Source: CATQHD01 sp965243165 (GTDB lineage Bacteria > Actinomycetota > Acidimicrobiia > Spongiisociales > Spongiisociaceae). Taken from it: DNA of 64,000 nucleotides. The stretch is taken from contig OZ251535.1 in NCBI GenBank assembly GCA_965243165.1, positions 1,612,001 to 1,676,000 of the forward strand, written 5' to 3'. The notes below the pieces were generated by a model. The model was not told where the DNA came from. It was given only the letters and a program-made list of their open reading frames with translations, and did no database searches. Shown piece by piece: positions 28,772 to 37,180 of the stretch (within the stretch, counting starts at the first letter, position 1; each line of letters starts with the position of its first letter). Made by a program: the position numbers and the translations under genes.

Positions 28772-28941
28772 CGAATAACCGGCGCTGGCGAGGGGAATGG
28801 CGGTTCTCCTTGCGTAGAGGAAGTCGGGCGGCCATGCAGGTTAGCCTGCGATACTCTGGTTGCACCCTTCGCGCTCCGACGCCCCTGCTGCCGGTGCACC
28901 GGAGCGGCGGGCAATCGGGAAGGAGCGCGGGAGAAGCGCCG

Positions 28942-30684
28942 ATGGTGAGCAACTTGGAGCTGGCCGCCCTGTTCGGGGAGATGGCCGCGCTCACCAAGAT
29001 CGCCGACGGCAGCGCCCAGTCCTTCCGGGCGCGCGCCTACGAGGCCGCCGCCAAGACCATCGAGGGGCTGTCCGCCAAGGCGGCGGAACTGTCTGCGGCC
29101 GAGCTGAAGAAACTGCCGGGCATCGGCGGCGCCACCGCCGCCAAGATCCGCGAGTACGCCGATTCGGGGCGGATCGCCAAGCTGGAACAGCTGCGGGAGG
29201 AGTTCCCGCCGGACTTCCGGGCGCTGGTGAACGTCCCCGGCCTCGGTCCGAAGCGGGCGGTGCAGCTGCGGAACGAGCTGGGGGTGGGCTCCGCCGAGGA
29301 ACTGGCGGCGGCCCTCGAAGCGGGGGCGGTGCGGGAGCTGGCGGGCTTCGGCGAACGGATGGAAGCCAACCTGCGGCGGGCCATGCAGCGGCTGGGCATG
29401 TCCGGCAAAGAGCGCCGCACTCCGATCCTGACCGCCATGCGCGAGGCGGAATGGCTGTTGGCCGAGGTGCGGGCGCTGCCGGGGGTGGAGGCCGCCGCCT
29501 ACTGCGGGAGCCTGCGGCGTTTCCGGGACACGGTGGCCGACCTCGACATCCTGGTGGGGACCTCCGATTCGGGGGCGGTGGCCGAGCGGCTGGTGAACCT
29601 GGGGTGGATCCGCCGGGTGATCGCCTCGGGGGGCACCAAGACCTCGGTGGTGAGCCAGTCGGGCCTCCAGGTGGACGTGCGGATGGTGCCGATGCGCCGG
29701 TGGGGGGCGGCGGTCCTGTATTTCACCGGTTCGCAGGCCCACAACATCCGGCTGCGCCGTCTGGCCATCCAGCGGGGGTGGACGCTCAACGAATACGCCC
29801 TGTCCGACGCCGGCGCCGGGGTGGAGATCGCGGCGCAGACCGAGGAGGAGATCTACGCGGCGCTGGGGCTGCCGTGGATTCCGCCCGCCATCCGGGAGGA
29901 CCGGGGGGAGATCGAGGCGGGGCTGGGGGGCGGGCTGCCCGGCTTGGTGACGGACGGGGACCTGCGGGGCGATCTGCACGTCCACACCGACCTGTCGGGG
30001 GACGGGGACGATTCCCTGGAGGCGGTGCTGGCGGCGGCGGCGGAGATGGGCTTGGATTACATCGCCGTTACCGACCACGCCGAGAACCTGGCCGTCAACG
30101 GAGCAAGCCGGGGGGAGATGCTGGCCCAGCGGCGGCGGATCGCTTCCCTCCAAGAGGAATATCCGGGGATGCGGATACTGCATGGAGTGGAGCTGAACAT
30201 CGCTCCGGACGGCTCGCTCGACTACGACCGCGATTTCCTGATGGGATACGACTGGTGCGTCGCCTCGGTGCACAGCCACTTCGACCTGGCAGCCGCCGAG
30301 CAGACCGAACGGCTGGCGGCGGCGGTGAGGCATCCGGCGGTGAATGCGGTCGGCCATCTGCTGGGGCGGCGGATCGGGCGGAGGCCCGGCATCGAAGTGG
30401 ACGTGGAGGCGGTGCTCGACGCCGCCGAGGCGACCGGTACGGCCATCGAGATCAATTCCCACCTCGACCGGCTCGACGCCCCCGTGGAGGTGCTGTGGCA
30501 GGCGAGGCGCCGCCCCGGCGTCCGCTTCGTCATCTCCACCGACGCCCACCGGGTCGGCGAGCTGGCCCAGTCCAAATGGGGTGTGCTGCAGGCCCAGCGG
30601 GGATGGGTGGAAAAAGACAGAATCGCCAACACCTGGCCGGCCGAGCAGTTTCTGGACTGGGTTCGGGAGGTTCGAGGGGGATGA
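28942..30684 (+). CDS. polX: PolX-family DNA polymerase/3'-5' exonuclease (Pol beta plus PHP)
   Basis: Repair polymerase of 580 residues for short gap filling in base-excision repair. Order of domains: helical/HhH region with LKKLPGIGGATAAKI and NVPGLGPKRAVQL (~1-150), Pol-beta palm with YCGSLRRF and DLDILV and VDVRM metal ligands (~170-310), then the PHP domain (~340-580) starting GDLHVHTDLSGDG with AVTDHAE, GVELNI, SVHSHF and STDAHRVGE. The start at 28942 follows GGGAGAAG. Its last ~245 bases are present again, decayed, at 34674-34915 beyond the protease/RDD module, so the module was inserted at or beside this 3' end. Confidence 0.95.
   Translation: MVSNLELAALFGEMAALTKIADGSAQSFRARAYEAAAKTIEGLSAKAAELSAAELKKLPGIGGATAAKIREYADSGRIAKLEQLREEFPPDFRALVNVPGLGPKRAVQLRNELGVGSAEELAAALEAGAVRELAGFGERMEANLRRAMQRLGMSGKERRTPILTAMREAEWLLAEVRALPGVEAAAYCGSLRRFRDTVADLDILVGTSDSGAVAERLVNLGWIRRVIASGGTKTSVVSQSGLQVDVRMVPMRRWGAAVLYFTGSQAHNIRLRRLAIQRGWTLNEYALSDAGAGVEIAAQTEEEIYAALGLPWIPPAIREDRGEIEAGLGGGLPGLVTDGDLRGDLHVHTDLSGDGDDSLEAVLAAAAEMGLDYIAVTDHAENLAVNGASRGEMLAQRRRIASLQEEYPGMRILHGVELNIAPDGSLDYDRDFLMGYDWCVASVHSHFDLAAAEQTERLAAAVRHPAVNAVGHLLGRRIGRRPGIEVDVEAVLDAAEATGTAIEINSHLDRLDAPVEVLWQARRRPGVRFVISTDAHRVGELAQSKWGVLQAQRGWVEKDRIANTWPAEQFLDWVREVRGG
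30437..30682 (+). repeat. Direct repeat, intact left copy (3' end of polX)
   Basis: This part of polX encodes the last ~82 residues (from GTAIEINSHLD to FLDWVREVRGG). A clearly related but degenerate copy occurs in the same orientation at 34674-34915. The pair brackets protease/RDD module A exactly. Confidence 0.85.
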
Positions 30685-30699
30685 TTCCATCCAGTCAGG

Positions 30700-31947
30700 T
30701 CAGTAGAGGTGTCCTTCGAGGCCGAGCAGCCATAGGGTGAGGATGGTGAGGGCGAGGCCGGCTGCGGCGCAGATCGTCCAGTCGATCAGGCGGGCGGCGA
30801 GTCTTCTGCCGGTTTTGGCGGGCGGGCGGGTGGTGTTGCGGTTTGGTTGGCGGGGGTGGTCTGGGGTGACGGCGGTGCGGGTGATTTGGTCGTGCCAGCC
30901 GCGTCGTTGGGTGTTGAAGAGGGGGGAGGCGGCGGTGAGGAGGAAGATGGGTATTCCGGCTAGGGGGATGAGGAGGGGGAGGTGGAGGGCGGCCCATCTG
31001 GCGGTTGTGCGGGTCCATCGGGGGGTTTGTCTGCCGGGGGTGCGGATGGTTTGGATTCGGGTGAGGCGTTTGCCGATCGTTCGTCCGAGGGCGGCGGTTG
31101 TCAGGGTTTCGTAGAGGAGGAAGGGCGCCAGGAACAGACCGGCTGCGGCCGGGTAGGCGAGGAGGATGAAGGCCAAGAGGTCGACTCCGTTCGTATCGCT
31201 TCCGGTGTCTTCGTCGTTGCCGCCGAGGCCGGTCCGCATCAGGAGTTGTTCCAGCAGCGGGTTGAGGACTGTGATGCTCACGTCGTTTGTGGTTCCGTCT
31301 CTTCCCGCCGGGATGCCGGCGCGGATGCGGTCCAGCAGGTCCGCTTTCTTGGCGGGGGTGTCGACCACATCATGGAGTGCGACGGCAACTTCGATCTGTC
31401 CGGTTGTGATGTCTGGGGAAGACGTTATACCTGTTACCTCTTCGTAGCCGGATATGATGTCGTGAACGATCTGATGGCGTTTGGTGAGGCCTGCTTCGGT
31501 GAATCCCCGGTTTTCGATGATTCGGATGTCACGCGGGAAGGCTCGGACGGCTTCAACTGCCTCGGCGGGCGCTGTTCCGGTGAAGGATACAAACCCATTC
31601 ACGCCGTCTTCGATCCAAGAACCTGTAAAGTCTTCCGGAAACTTTTCCCTGATTTGGTTGACCAAATAGCCGAACGGGCTTTGCCAGGCGTAATTCTCGA
31701 TTGCTTCTTCGAGCGAGATGCCTTCCTGTTCTGCCAGAAATTCCAGGTCGCGGCAACGTTCTCCTGGAATTATTCCGGCGGCCAGCTGTTCGATTGGGTC
31801 CACTTTGGTCAGGGTGGTGGTAGTGACCAGAGTTCCGTATACGGGTGTACAGGTCCATGCGTTGCCGGCAGTCGGCATTGTGAGCAGGGATACCGCCAGC
31901 ATTCCCAGCATCCACCCTGCCAGTGAGCTGCGCGTTCGGGTTGTCAT
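30700..31947 (-). CDS. Chimeric membrane protein: S1-protease pro-region-like domain fused to RDD domain (copy A)
   Basis: A 415-residue protein. Signal peptide (SLAGWMLGMLAVSLLTMPTAGNA), then ~residues 45-210 closely match the pro-region of the proteases encoded nearby: AEQEGISLEEAIENYAWQ, YLVNQIREKFPEDFTGSWIE, RAFPRDIRIIENRGFTEAGL. No protease domain follows. Instead the chain enters an RDD membrane domain lacking its first helix (FLLYETLTTAALGRTIGKRL, LLIPLAGIPIFLLTAASPLF, RRGWHDQITRT) and ends in the first helix only of another RDD unit (RRLAARLIDWTICAAAG). Its start overlaps the upstream double-RDD stop by four bases. I infer a surface-exposed, membrane-held pro-region that could chaperone, inhibit or capture the secreted protease. 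Confidence 0.85.
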   Translation of the reverse strand: MTTRTRSSLAGWMLGMLAVSLLTMPTAGNAWTCTPVYGTLVTTTTLTKVDPIEQLAAGIIPGERCRDLEFLAEQEGISLEEAIENYAWQSPFGYLVNQIREKFPEDFTGSWIEDGVNGFVSFTGTAPAEAVEAVRAFPRDIRIIENRGFTEAGLTKRHQIVHDIISGYEEVTGITSSPDITTGQIEVAVALHDVVDTPAKKADLLDRIRAGIPAGRDGTTNDVSITVLNPLLEQLLMRTGLGGNDEDTGSDTNGVDLLAFILLAYPAAAGLFLAPFLLYETLTTAALGRTIGKRLTRIQTIRTPGRQTPRWTRTTARWAALHLPLLIPLAGIPIFLLTAASPLFNTQRRGWHDQITRTAVTPDHPRQPNRNTTRPPAKTGRRLAARLIDWTICAAAGLALTILTLWLLGLEGHLY

Positions 31948-33089
31948 GGGCCGCCTCGGTGTGCTTCGGAGGTTGGAACGACGATAGCGCCGGCGGCTTT
32001 GTCGTGCCATCCGCGCCGTTGGGAGTCGAAGAGGGGGGAGGCGGCTGTCAGGAAGAAGATGAGTATTCCGATGATGGGGAGTGCCAGGAGGGGAAGGTAG
32101 ATCACAATCCATCTGATGCTGGCTCTCTTCCATCCTGGAACTCGGCCGTTGCCGATGCACACCACTCGGGTCTGGGTGAGAATTTTTCCGATCGTTTCTC
32201 CTCGAAGAGCAATCAGCGGCAACTCGTAGATGACCACCGAGGCTAAGACAGCAACGAAACCTATATGAAGTATAGATATAGCTATCCAGAGGTCGGATTC
32301 AGGTAACAGGCTCTGAACAGTAATCTGGAATGGTTCTATAAACGCAATACCTTTGTATATATCTATAAAAGTAGATCCTTCAAGTTCCAACAATCCTATC
32401 GACCATATCACAAGAGTGATCCCAGCTATTGAATATAGCAACCAGTCAATAGTTCGGGACAGGAACCGCTTATGCGTGGGAACTGAAAGAGAAACATTGT
32501 CCTGGATGGCCGGTGTTTTAGATGCTTGGGTAACAATTGTGCCCGCGATCTTGTCATGCCATCCGCGTCTTTGAGGGTCGAAGAGGGGGGATATAACTGT
32601 CAAGAGGAAAATTATTATTCCGATTATAGGAACCAGAAGAGGAAGATATATTATCGCCCATCGCACGCTGGACATCTTCCATCCCGGAACGCGGCCGTTA
32701 CTGTTATGAGTTACTTTGATTCCCATCATTATCTTCCCGATAGTCTGACCCCTGGCGGCGGTCATCGGAAGTTCATATAGAAGCGATGGAACCAGTAACA
32801 GGATTACACAGGCTAAGTGTATAGCAAAAATGGATAACCAAGGTTGAAAGTCAGGTACAGCATAAGTCTCAAACCATAATCTATAGGATTGTGAAGGAAC
32901 TGAATCTCCACCTCCCAAGCCCACATAAGTTCTTGTAAAGCCGGTTACCCAGATTAGAGAGGACATCCCCCAGATCAGAGAGGACATCCAAAGCCAGATG
33001 CCTATAACAACATATAGTAACCAATCAATACATCGAGCTAATATGCGCCCTATCGATTCAGATTGATTGATACCGATAAGGCTCGCCAT
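31944..33089 (-). CDS. Double-RDD-domain integral membrane protein (copy A)
   Basis: A 381-residue membrane protein made of two RDD units in tandem (~5-185 and ~195-381). Each unit has the opening Arg-x3-x-IDW helix (ARCIDWLLY; SRTIDWLLYSIAG), a GQTIGKI/GETIGKI turn with PGW after it, and the closing RRGWHDK motif. RDD proteins are poorly understood; transport roles have been proposed for some. N-terminal half is somewhat AT-rich compared with surrounding housekeeping genes. It sits between protease A (44 bases upstream) and the pro-region-RDD gene (four-base overlap), implying a three-gene operon. Confidence 0.85.
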   Translation of the reverse strand: MASLIGINQSESIGRILARCIDWLLYVVIGIWLWMSSLIWGMSSLIWVTGFTRTYVGLGGGDSVPSQSYRLWFETYAVPDFQPWLSIFAIHLACVILLLVPSLLYELPMTAARGQTIGKIMMGIKVTHNSNGRVPGWKMSSVRWAIIYLPLLVPIIGIIIFLLTVISPLFDPQRRGWHDKIAGTIVTQASKTPAIQDNVSLSVPTHKRFLSRTIDWLLYSIAGITLVIWSIGLLELEGSTFIDIYKGIAFIEPFQITVQSLLPESDLWIAISILHIGFVAVLASVVIYELPLIALRGETIGKILTQTRVVCIGNGRVPGWKRASIRWIVIYLPLLALPIIGILIFFLTAASPLFDSQRRGWHDKAAGAIVVPTSEAHRGGP

Positions 33090-33133
33090 TAGTTACTCCT
33101 TTCCTTGTGTTATTTTGTGCTTCATAATTGTGT

Positions 33134-34468
33134 TTATGAAGTAGCTACTGTCCAGCCTGGGAAGGCATCATCAATGTGATGAACCGGTGTAAAAAGATCC
33201 CGACGTTTTAAGCCAAATATCCAGTTGCCACTGTGAATACCGTATGCAGTGGTTCCATGAAACCAAGGGCCTCCAGAATCACCTCCTCTGGCCTTTCTAT
33301 TATGCATAGCAACCAGCTTTCGTCCTTCAGGATAGTATACGCTGCCCCTGTATACTCTGTCTACAGTGTAGCCGCTAGATTTCCCATATTTTCGCAACCA
33401 TTGGCCTTCCATTGGTACTCCAGTAGATTCAACAAACTGATAATCGTTTGGTCCGCTGTCGTAACGAAATTCGTTCACAAGGGTATAGCCAGAAGGAACA
33501 GAATGTCTCTGAAGGTCCCCCCATTCTCCTTGATGTTCTATCCCCCAACCTAGCCGAAGATAAATAGAGCCGTCAATTAATCTTTGATTATTGCCACAGT
33601 GTCCTGCAGTAGAAATATGTCTCCTTCCACTCGTATGTTCAAGAACAAAGCCCACTGTGCATGTGCTGAGATGCATTCCTCCTGTTACATCCTCATCTCC
33701 CCCGCCAGGAGTGGAGGTTACAATATTGAAAAGAACGTCTTTATTAGTCCCAGTACTGGCAACACTCCCGACTGGAAGGTTAGCTTGGAGAAGATCAAGC
33801 ATAGATGTCTTCTCCTCAGGAGTAGATTCTGAGTTTTTTAGTACTACTTCCACGGTTAGTAGTCCAGTTCCGATATCGTAGGTTGAGGCGGCTGTATCTA
33901 TATTATCGTTGCCTATCACGCTATTATGAACTGAATCGAGACGTTGTCTAAGATCGGCTTCGGTGAAGCCCCGGTTCTCGATGATCTGCACGGCACGCGG
34001 GAAGGCCCGGATGGAACTCGCAGCACCGGCGGGCGCTGTTCCGGAGAAGGCCACCCAAGCTGTCAGATCTTCTTCGATCCGGGCTCCGGCGAAATCACCC
34101 GGATAATCTTGGCGGATTTCGTTGACCAAATAGGCGAGCGGGCCTTGCCAGGCGTACTTCTCGATCGCTTTGTCGAGTGAGATGCCTTCCTGTTCGGCCT
34201 GCCAGGTCAGCTGCTCGCGAAGCGCTTCGGATATTTCTCCCGCCGCGAACCGGGAAACCGGGTCGCTCGGGTTGCTCGGTGCCTTTTCGTCGGTTCCCCC
34301 TCCGCCGGAGGGTGCGCCGGTGCTGGGGGTTCCGAACCCGCCGTCGTCGGATCCGGGGGGTGAAACGGCCTGAACGGTCGAGGGGACGACCAGCGCCAAC
34401 GCCAGCAACAGCAGGATGCCCGCCCTCGCCTTCGTGCGCCTCCGAACTCTGCGTCTGCGGATCATCAT
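33134..34468 (-). CDS. Secreted chymotrypsin-like (S1) serine protease with long pro-region (copy A)
   Basis: Extracellular protease precursor of 444 residues. A strongly basic N-terminus (MMIRRRRVRRRTKARAG) and hydrophobic core give the signal peptide to ~residue 34; a Gly/Ser/Pro linker follows. The pro-region (~70-245) starts WQAEQEGISLDKAIEKYAWQ. The mature domain shows STAGHC (His290), YDSGPNDYQF (Asp342 as likely triad Asp) and ARGGDSGGPWF (Ser398), so the triad looks complete. Paired Cys suggest disulfides. It is the first gene of its operon behind the inverted-repeat operator at 34557-34602, with an AGGAGG-like site at its start. Confidence 0.9.
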   Translation of the reverse strand: MMIRRRRVRRRTKARAGILLLLALALVVPSTVQAVSPPGSDDGGFGTPSTGAPSGGGGTDEKAPSNPSDPVSRFAAGEISEALREQLTWQAEQEGISLDKAIEKYAWQGPLAYLVNEIRQDYPGDFAGARIEEDLTAWVAFSGTAPAGAASSIRAFPRAVQIIENRGFTEADLRQRLDSVHNSVIGNDNIDTAASTYDIGTGLLTVEVVLKNSESTPEEKTSMLDLLQANLPVGSVASTGTNKDVLFNIVTSTPGGGDEDVTGGMHLSTCTVGFVLEHTSGRRHISTAGHCGNNQRLIDGSIYLRLGWGIEHQGEWGDLQRHSVPSGYTLVNEFRYDSGPNDYQFVESTGVPMEGQWLRKYGKSSGYTVDRVYRGSVYYPEGRKLVAMHNRKARGGDSGGPWFHGTTAYGIHSGNWIFGLKRRDLFTPVHHIDDAFPGWTVATS

Positions 34469-34556
34469 GAGATGCCTCCTGCCATCCTGCTTCTATTGCT
34501 TCTTCGAAGATATCACATCTAACAGGGTTCCGGAGGCTGAAACCGCATATTTCATA

Positions 34557-34602
34557 ATTGTGTGCAATATGCAAAACCAAAGGATTGCATATTGTATACA
34601 AT
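34557..34602 (-). promoter_or_regulatory. 18-bp inverted-repeat operator upstream of protease A
   Basis: Arms ATTGTGTGCAATATGCAA and TTGCATATTGTATACAAT are complementary except at two positions and are separated by ten bases. The right arm contains the perfect palindrome ATTGTATACAAT, of the TTGTATACAA type bound by GntR-family proteins. The same element lies at 45464-45509. Roughly 90 bases separate it from the protease start, and a TCTTCGAAGA palindrome lies between. Confidence 0.75.
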
Positions 34603-34673
34603 CTCAGCAAAACAGGTTAGCCTCACCGCTCGAGTCCGACTGATACAGTTTATCTTCGCTGGCGAGCTGATCG

Positions 34674-34915
34674 GTGCCGCTATTGGATCAATTCCCACCT
34701 CGACCAGCTTTGACGCCCCAGTCAAAGGTGCTGCGGCGGGCGAGATGCCGCCTCGGTGTCCGCTTCGTCATCTTCACCGAGGCCTGCCGAGTCGGTGCTC
34801 CAGACCAGTCAAAGTGGGGGTGGGCTGCAGGCAGCGGAGCAGGATGGAAGAGACAGGATCGCCAACACCTGGACAGCCGGGCGGTTCTCGACTGGGTTCG
34901 GAAGGTCTGCCGGGG
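34674..34915 (+). pseudogene. Decayed duplicate of the polX 3' end
   Basis: DNA and translated similarity to 30437-30682 is plain: RLGVRFVIFTEACRVG against RPGVRFVISTDAHRVG, QSKWG in both, and VLDWVRKVCRG against FLDWVREVRGG. Small indels and substitutions (for instance the catalytic-region Asp and His of the PHP domain are lost) break the frame, and no upstream polX sequence accompanies it. Together with the intact copy it flanks module A as a direct repeat of ~245 bp. Confidence 0.88.
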
Positions 34916-34968
34916 TGACCGGACGTCTCTGCGGAGTGTCGGGCGGCGGCGGCGTTAGGCTCCCGTCC

Positions 34969-35328
34969 ATGGACGGGCAAGGTACGGGAACGGGCGCGGA
35001 CGCCGTCGGCCGGGGCGGAAGTTCTCTGGACCGGTTGGTGCGGGCCCACCCCCATGGGGTGATCCTCACGGTCTGGGTGACGCCTCGGGCGGTGCGCAGC
35101 GAGGTGGCGGGGCCGCATGGATCGTATCTGCGGGTGCGGGTCGCGGCCCCCGCCGAGGGGGGGCGGGCCAACCAGGCCGTTGTCCGCCTGCTTTCCAGCA
35201 CCTTCGGGTGCCGGGTGGATCTGTTGTCCGGCGCCAGGAGCCGCATCAAGCGCATGCTGCTGCGGGGCGCTGACCCCGACTCGGTGACCGCCGCCGTCGC
35301 CGCCGTTGCCCGGCGGGGCCGCAGATGA
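34969..35328 (+). CDS. DUF167/YggU-family protein
   Basis: A 119-residue protein of the small conserved DUF167 family: GVILTVWVTPRAVRSEV, YLRVRVAAPAEGGRANQAVVRLLS and the LLSGARSRIKRMLLRG segment are characteristic. The first ~25 residues are not conserved and a later start near the LDRLVRAHP segment is possible, since no clear ribosome site precedes 34969. Function in bacteria is unknown. It begins just after the polX remnant and heads a run of housekeeping genes (zinc finger, lspA, rluD) on the same strand. Confidence 0.85.
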   Translation: MDGQGTGTGADAVGRGGSSLDRLVRAHPHGVILTVWVTPRAVRSEVAGPHGSYLRVRVAAPAEGGRANQAVVRLLSSTFGCRVDLLSGARSRIKRMLLRGADPDSVTAAVAAVARRGRR

Positions 35329-35386
35329 TGCGCAGGCGGGGCGGCCCTGCTACTTTCACGGCGTCCAGCAACGCCGGAGGTGGATG

Positions 35387-35776
35387 ATGCCGGTTCTGCG
35401 CCGAAGAAAGAAGCTGGCCGATTCAACGCTCGCCTATTTCAAGAGGATCCTCCAAGAGCGGGAGCGGGAGCTGTTGGCGGTCATTGCCGAACACGAGGCG
35501 GAGCGCCAAGAGGTGCGCATGGCCGAGACGGCGGCCGAGCGCAGCCCCGACCCCGACTCGGCCGACGGCGGGTCCATGGCTTTCGAGTTCGAGAAGGAGC
35601 TGTCTGTCGACCGCAACACCCGAGACATCCTGGCCCAGGTCCGCTCGGCCTTGGCGGCGGTGGAGGACGGCGTCTACGGCGTGTGCCGGGTTTGCCGGAG
35701 CCCCATCAGGGTGGCGCGGCTCCGAGCCCTTCCCCACACCAGCCTATGCGTGGCTTGCGCCTCGAAAAGGCGCTGA
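35387..35776 (+). CDS. DksA/TraR-type C4 zinc-finger protein
   Basis: A 129-residue protein with an N-terminal coiled coil (TLAYFKRILQERERELLAVIAEHEAERQEV) and a C-terminal treble-clef zinc finger, Cys-x2-Cys (VCRVCRSP) plus Cys-x2-Cys (CVACASKR), preceded by ALAAVEDGVYGVC. DksA-type proteins modulate RNA polymerase through its secondary channel. Actinobacterial short forms often lie beside lspA as here. GGAGG at 35376-35380 supports initiation at one of two adjacent ATG codons (35384 or 35387). The 3' end overlaps lspA by 31 bases. Confidence 0.9.
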   Translation: MPVLRRRKKLADSTLAYFKRILQERERELLAVIAEHEAERQEVRMAETAAERSPDPDSADGGSMAFEFEKELSVDRNTRDILAQVRSALAAVEDGVYGVCRVCRSPIRVARLRALPHTSLCVACASKRR

Positions 35777-36225
35777 CCGTCCGGCGGCGCCGGGCCGCGC
35801 TGGTTGGGGCGGTGGTGTTGACGGCCGATCAGATCACCAAGCTGTGGGCCCGCACCGCCCTGGCGGACGGCGGCATCGAGGTGATACCGGGTTTCCTGCG
35901 GTTCCATCTGGGCGAGAACGCCGGCTCGGCCTTCTCCCTCTTCCAGGGCCAGGGCCCGCTGCTGGGGCTGGCGGCCGCCGCCGCCTCCGTTTTCATCCTG
36001 GTGATAGTCGAGCGGGCGGGCGCCCGTCTGGAGGTGGCCGGGCTTTCCTTGATCCTGGGCGGCGCGGTCGGCAACCTGGCCGACCGGGTGGTGAAAGGCC
36101 CCTGGTTGACCGGGACGGTCACAGATTTCATCGACTTCAGCTTCTGGCCGAACTTCAACCTGGCCGACTCGGCGATCACCCTGGGCGTGGCGGGGATGCT
36201 GTGGGCGGCGAGACGAGGCGGATGA
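35746..36225 (+). CDS. lspA: Lipoprotein signal peptidase (signal peptidase II)
   Basis: Integral membrane aspartic peptidase of 159 residues that removes signal peptides from diacylglyceryl prolipoproteins, needed for the several lipoproteins encoded in this window. Landmarks: helix one VVLTADQITKLW, then FHLGENAGSAFS. The catalytic Asp residues are in GGAVGNLADRVV and FNLADSAI. The start overlaps the zinc-finger gene by 31 bases; a later internal start is possible but would remove part of the conserved N-terminus. The stop overlaps rluD by four bases (ATGA). Confidence 0.93.
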   Translation: MRGLRLEKALTVRRRRAALVGAVVLTADQITKLWARTALADGGIEVIPGFLRFHLGENAGSAFSLFQGQGPLLGLAAAAASVFILVIVERAGARLEVAGLSLILGGAVGNLADRVVKGPWLTGTVTDFIDFSFWPNFNLADSAITLGVAGMLWAARRGG

Positions 36226-37169
36226 CCGTCCCCGAATCGATGGAGGGGGAACGGTTCGACGCCGCCCTCGCCCGGTTGGCGGGGGTGAGCCGCTCCCGGG
36301 CGCGGCGGCTGATCGAGTCGGGCGAGGCTGGCCTGTCCCCGGTGGGCGGGGCGGGCGCCCCCGGCCGGACCGGCGTCCGGCGCATCCGGCTGAACACGCG
36401 GGCGGCGGCGGGCGACCGTATCTGGTTCCGGCCGCCGGAGGAACCCGTCCTCGGCCCCGAACCCATCCCCCTCGCCGTGCTCTACGAGGATCCGCACCTG
36501 GCGGTGATCGACAAACCGGCCGGCCTGGTCGTCCACCCCGGGGCGGGCAACTGGGGCGGCACCCTCGTATCGGCCCTGCTTCACTGCTGGCCGGAGGTGG
36601 AAGGGGTGGGGGAGCACCCCCGGTGGGGCATCGTCCACCGGCTCGACAAGGACACCTCCGGGGCGATGGCGGTCGCCCGCCGCCCGGAGGCGCACCGCGG
36701 CCTGTCGGCGGCGCTGGCGGCCCGCCGGGTGAATAGGAGCTACCTGGCGCTGGTGCACGGCGCCTTCACCGCCGGCGCCGGGACCATCGACGCCCCCATC
36801 GACCGCCGCCGGGGCCGCCGCTTCGTCGGCCCGGACGGGAAACCGGCGGTTACCCGCTACCGTCGTCTGTCGGAGTGGCGGCGGCCCGGTCTCAGCCTTT
36901 TGGAGATCACCCTGGAGACGGGCCGCACCCACCAGATCAGGGTCCACCTGGAGTCGATCGGGCGGCGGGTGGTGGGCGACGCCCTCTACGGCAAGCCGGG
37001 CGGCGGAGGGGCGCCCGATCCCGGGAGGCAGTGGCTGCATTCCCGGCTTCTGAGCTTCACCCACCCGATCACGGGGGCGCCCGTCGAGGCGGAGGCCCCC
37101 CTCCCCCCGGAGCTGCGGTCTTCCCTGGATGAGCTCGGCCCCCCCGACCTGGGCGCCGCCCCCGGGTGA
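36222..37169 (+). CDS. rluD: 23S rRNA pseudouridine synthase, RluD family
   Basis: Pseudouridine synthase of 315 residues with an S4-like RNA-binding N-terminus (~1-85; ALARLAGVSRSRARRLIESG) and the catalytic domain. The latter shows VIDKPAGLVVHPGAGN, the catalytic Asp in HRLDKDTSGAMAVA, and ETGRTHQIRVHL. The S4 part has an unusual Gly/Ala-rich stretch where the motif is looser. Classic neighbour of lspA, translationally coupled by a four-base overlap. The dispersed structured repeat begins 12 bases after its stop. Confidence 0.93.
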   Translation: MTVPESMEGERFDAALARLAGVSRSRARRLIESGEAGLSPVGGAGAPGRTGVRRIRLNTRAAAGDRIWFRPPEEPVLGPEPIPLAVLYEDPHLAVIDKPAGLVVHPGAGNWGGTLVSALLHCWPEVEGVGEHPRWGIVHRLDKDTSGAMAVARRPEAHRGLSAALAARRVNRSYLALVHGAFTAGAGTIDAPIDRRRGRRFVGPDGKPAVTRYRRLSEWRRPGLSLLEITLETGRTHQIRVHLESIGRRVVGDALYGKPGGGGAPDPGRQWLHSRLLSFTHPITGAPVEAEAPLPPELRSSLDELGPPDLGAAPG

Positions 37170-37180
37170 AGCAAGGAACC

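Larger units (their letters stand above)
30700..34602 (-). repeat. Module A: duplicated protease / double-RDD / pro-region-RDD operon with its promoter
   Basis: Reading leftward, the unit is operator, promoter, S1-type protease, double-RDD protein and pro-region-RDD chimera. The same order, orientation and promoter recur at 40813-45509. Identity is highest in the terminal RDD region and in the promoter; the protease catalytic domains have diverged more. Confidence 0.85.

Noticed and set aside
34674..34958. Overlapping short frames after module A that look like a small protein
   Set aside because: They are pieces of the degraded polX tail, shifted by indels.
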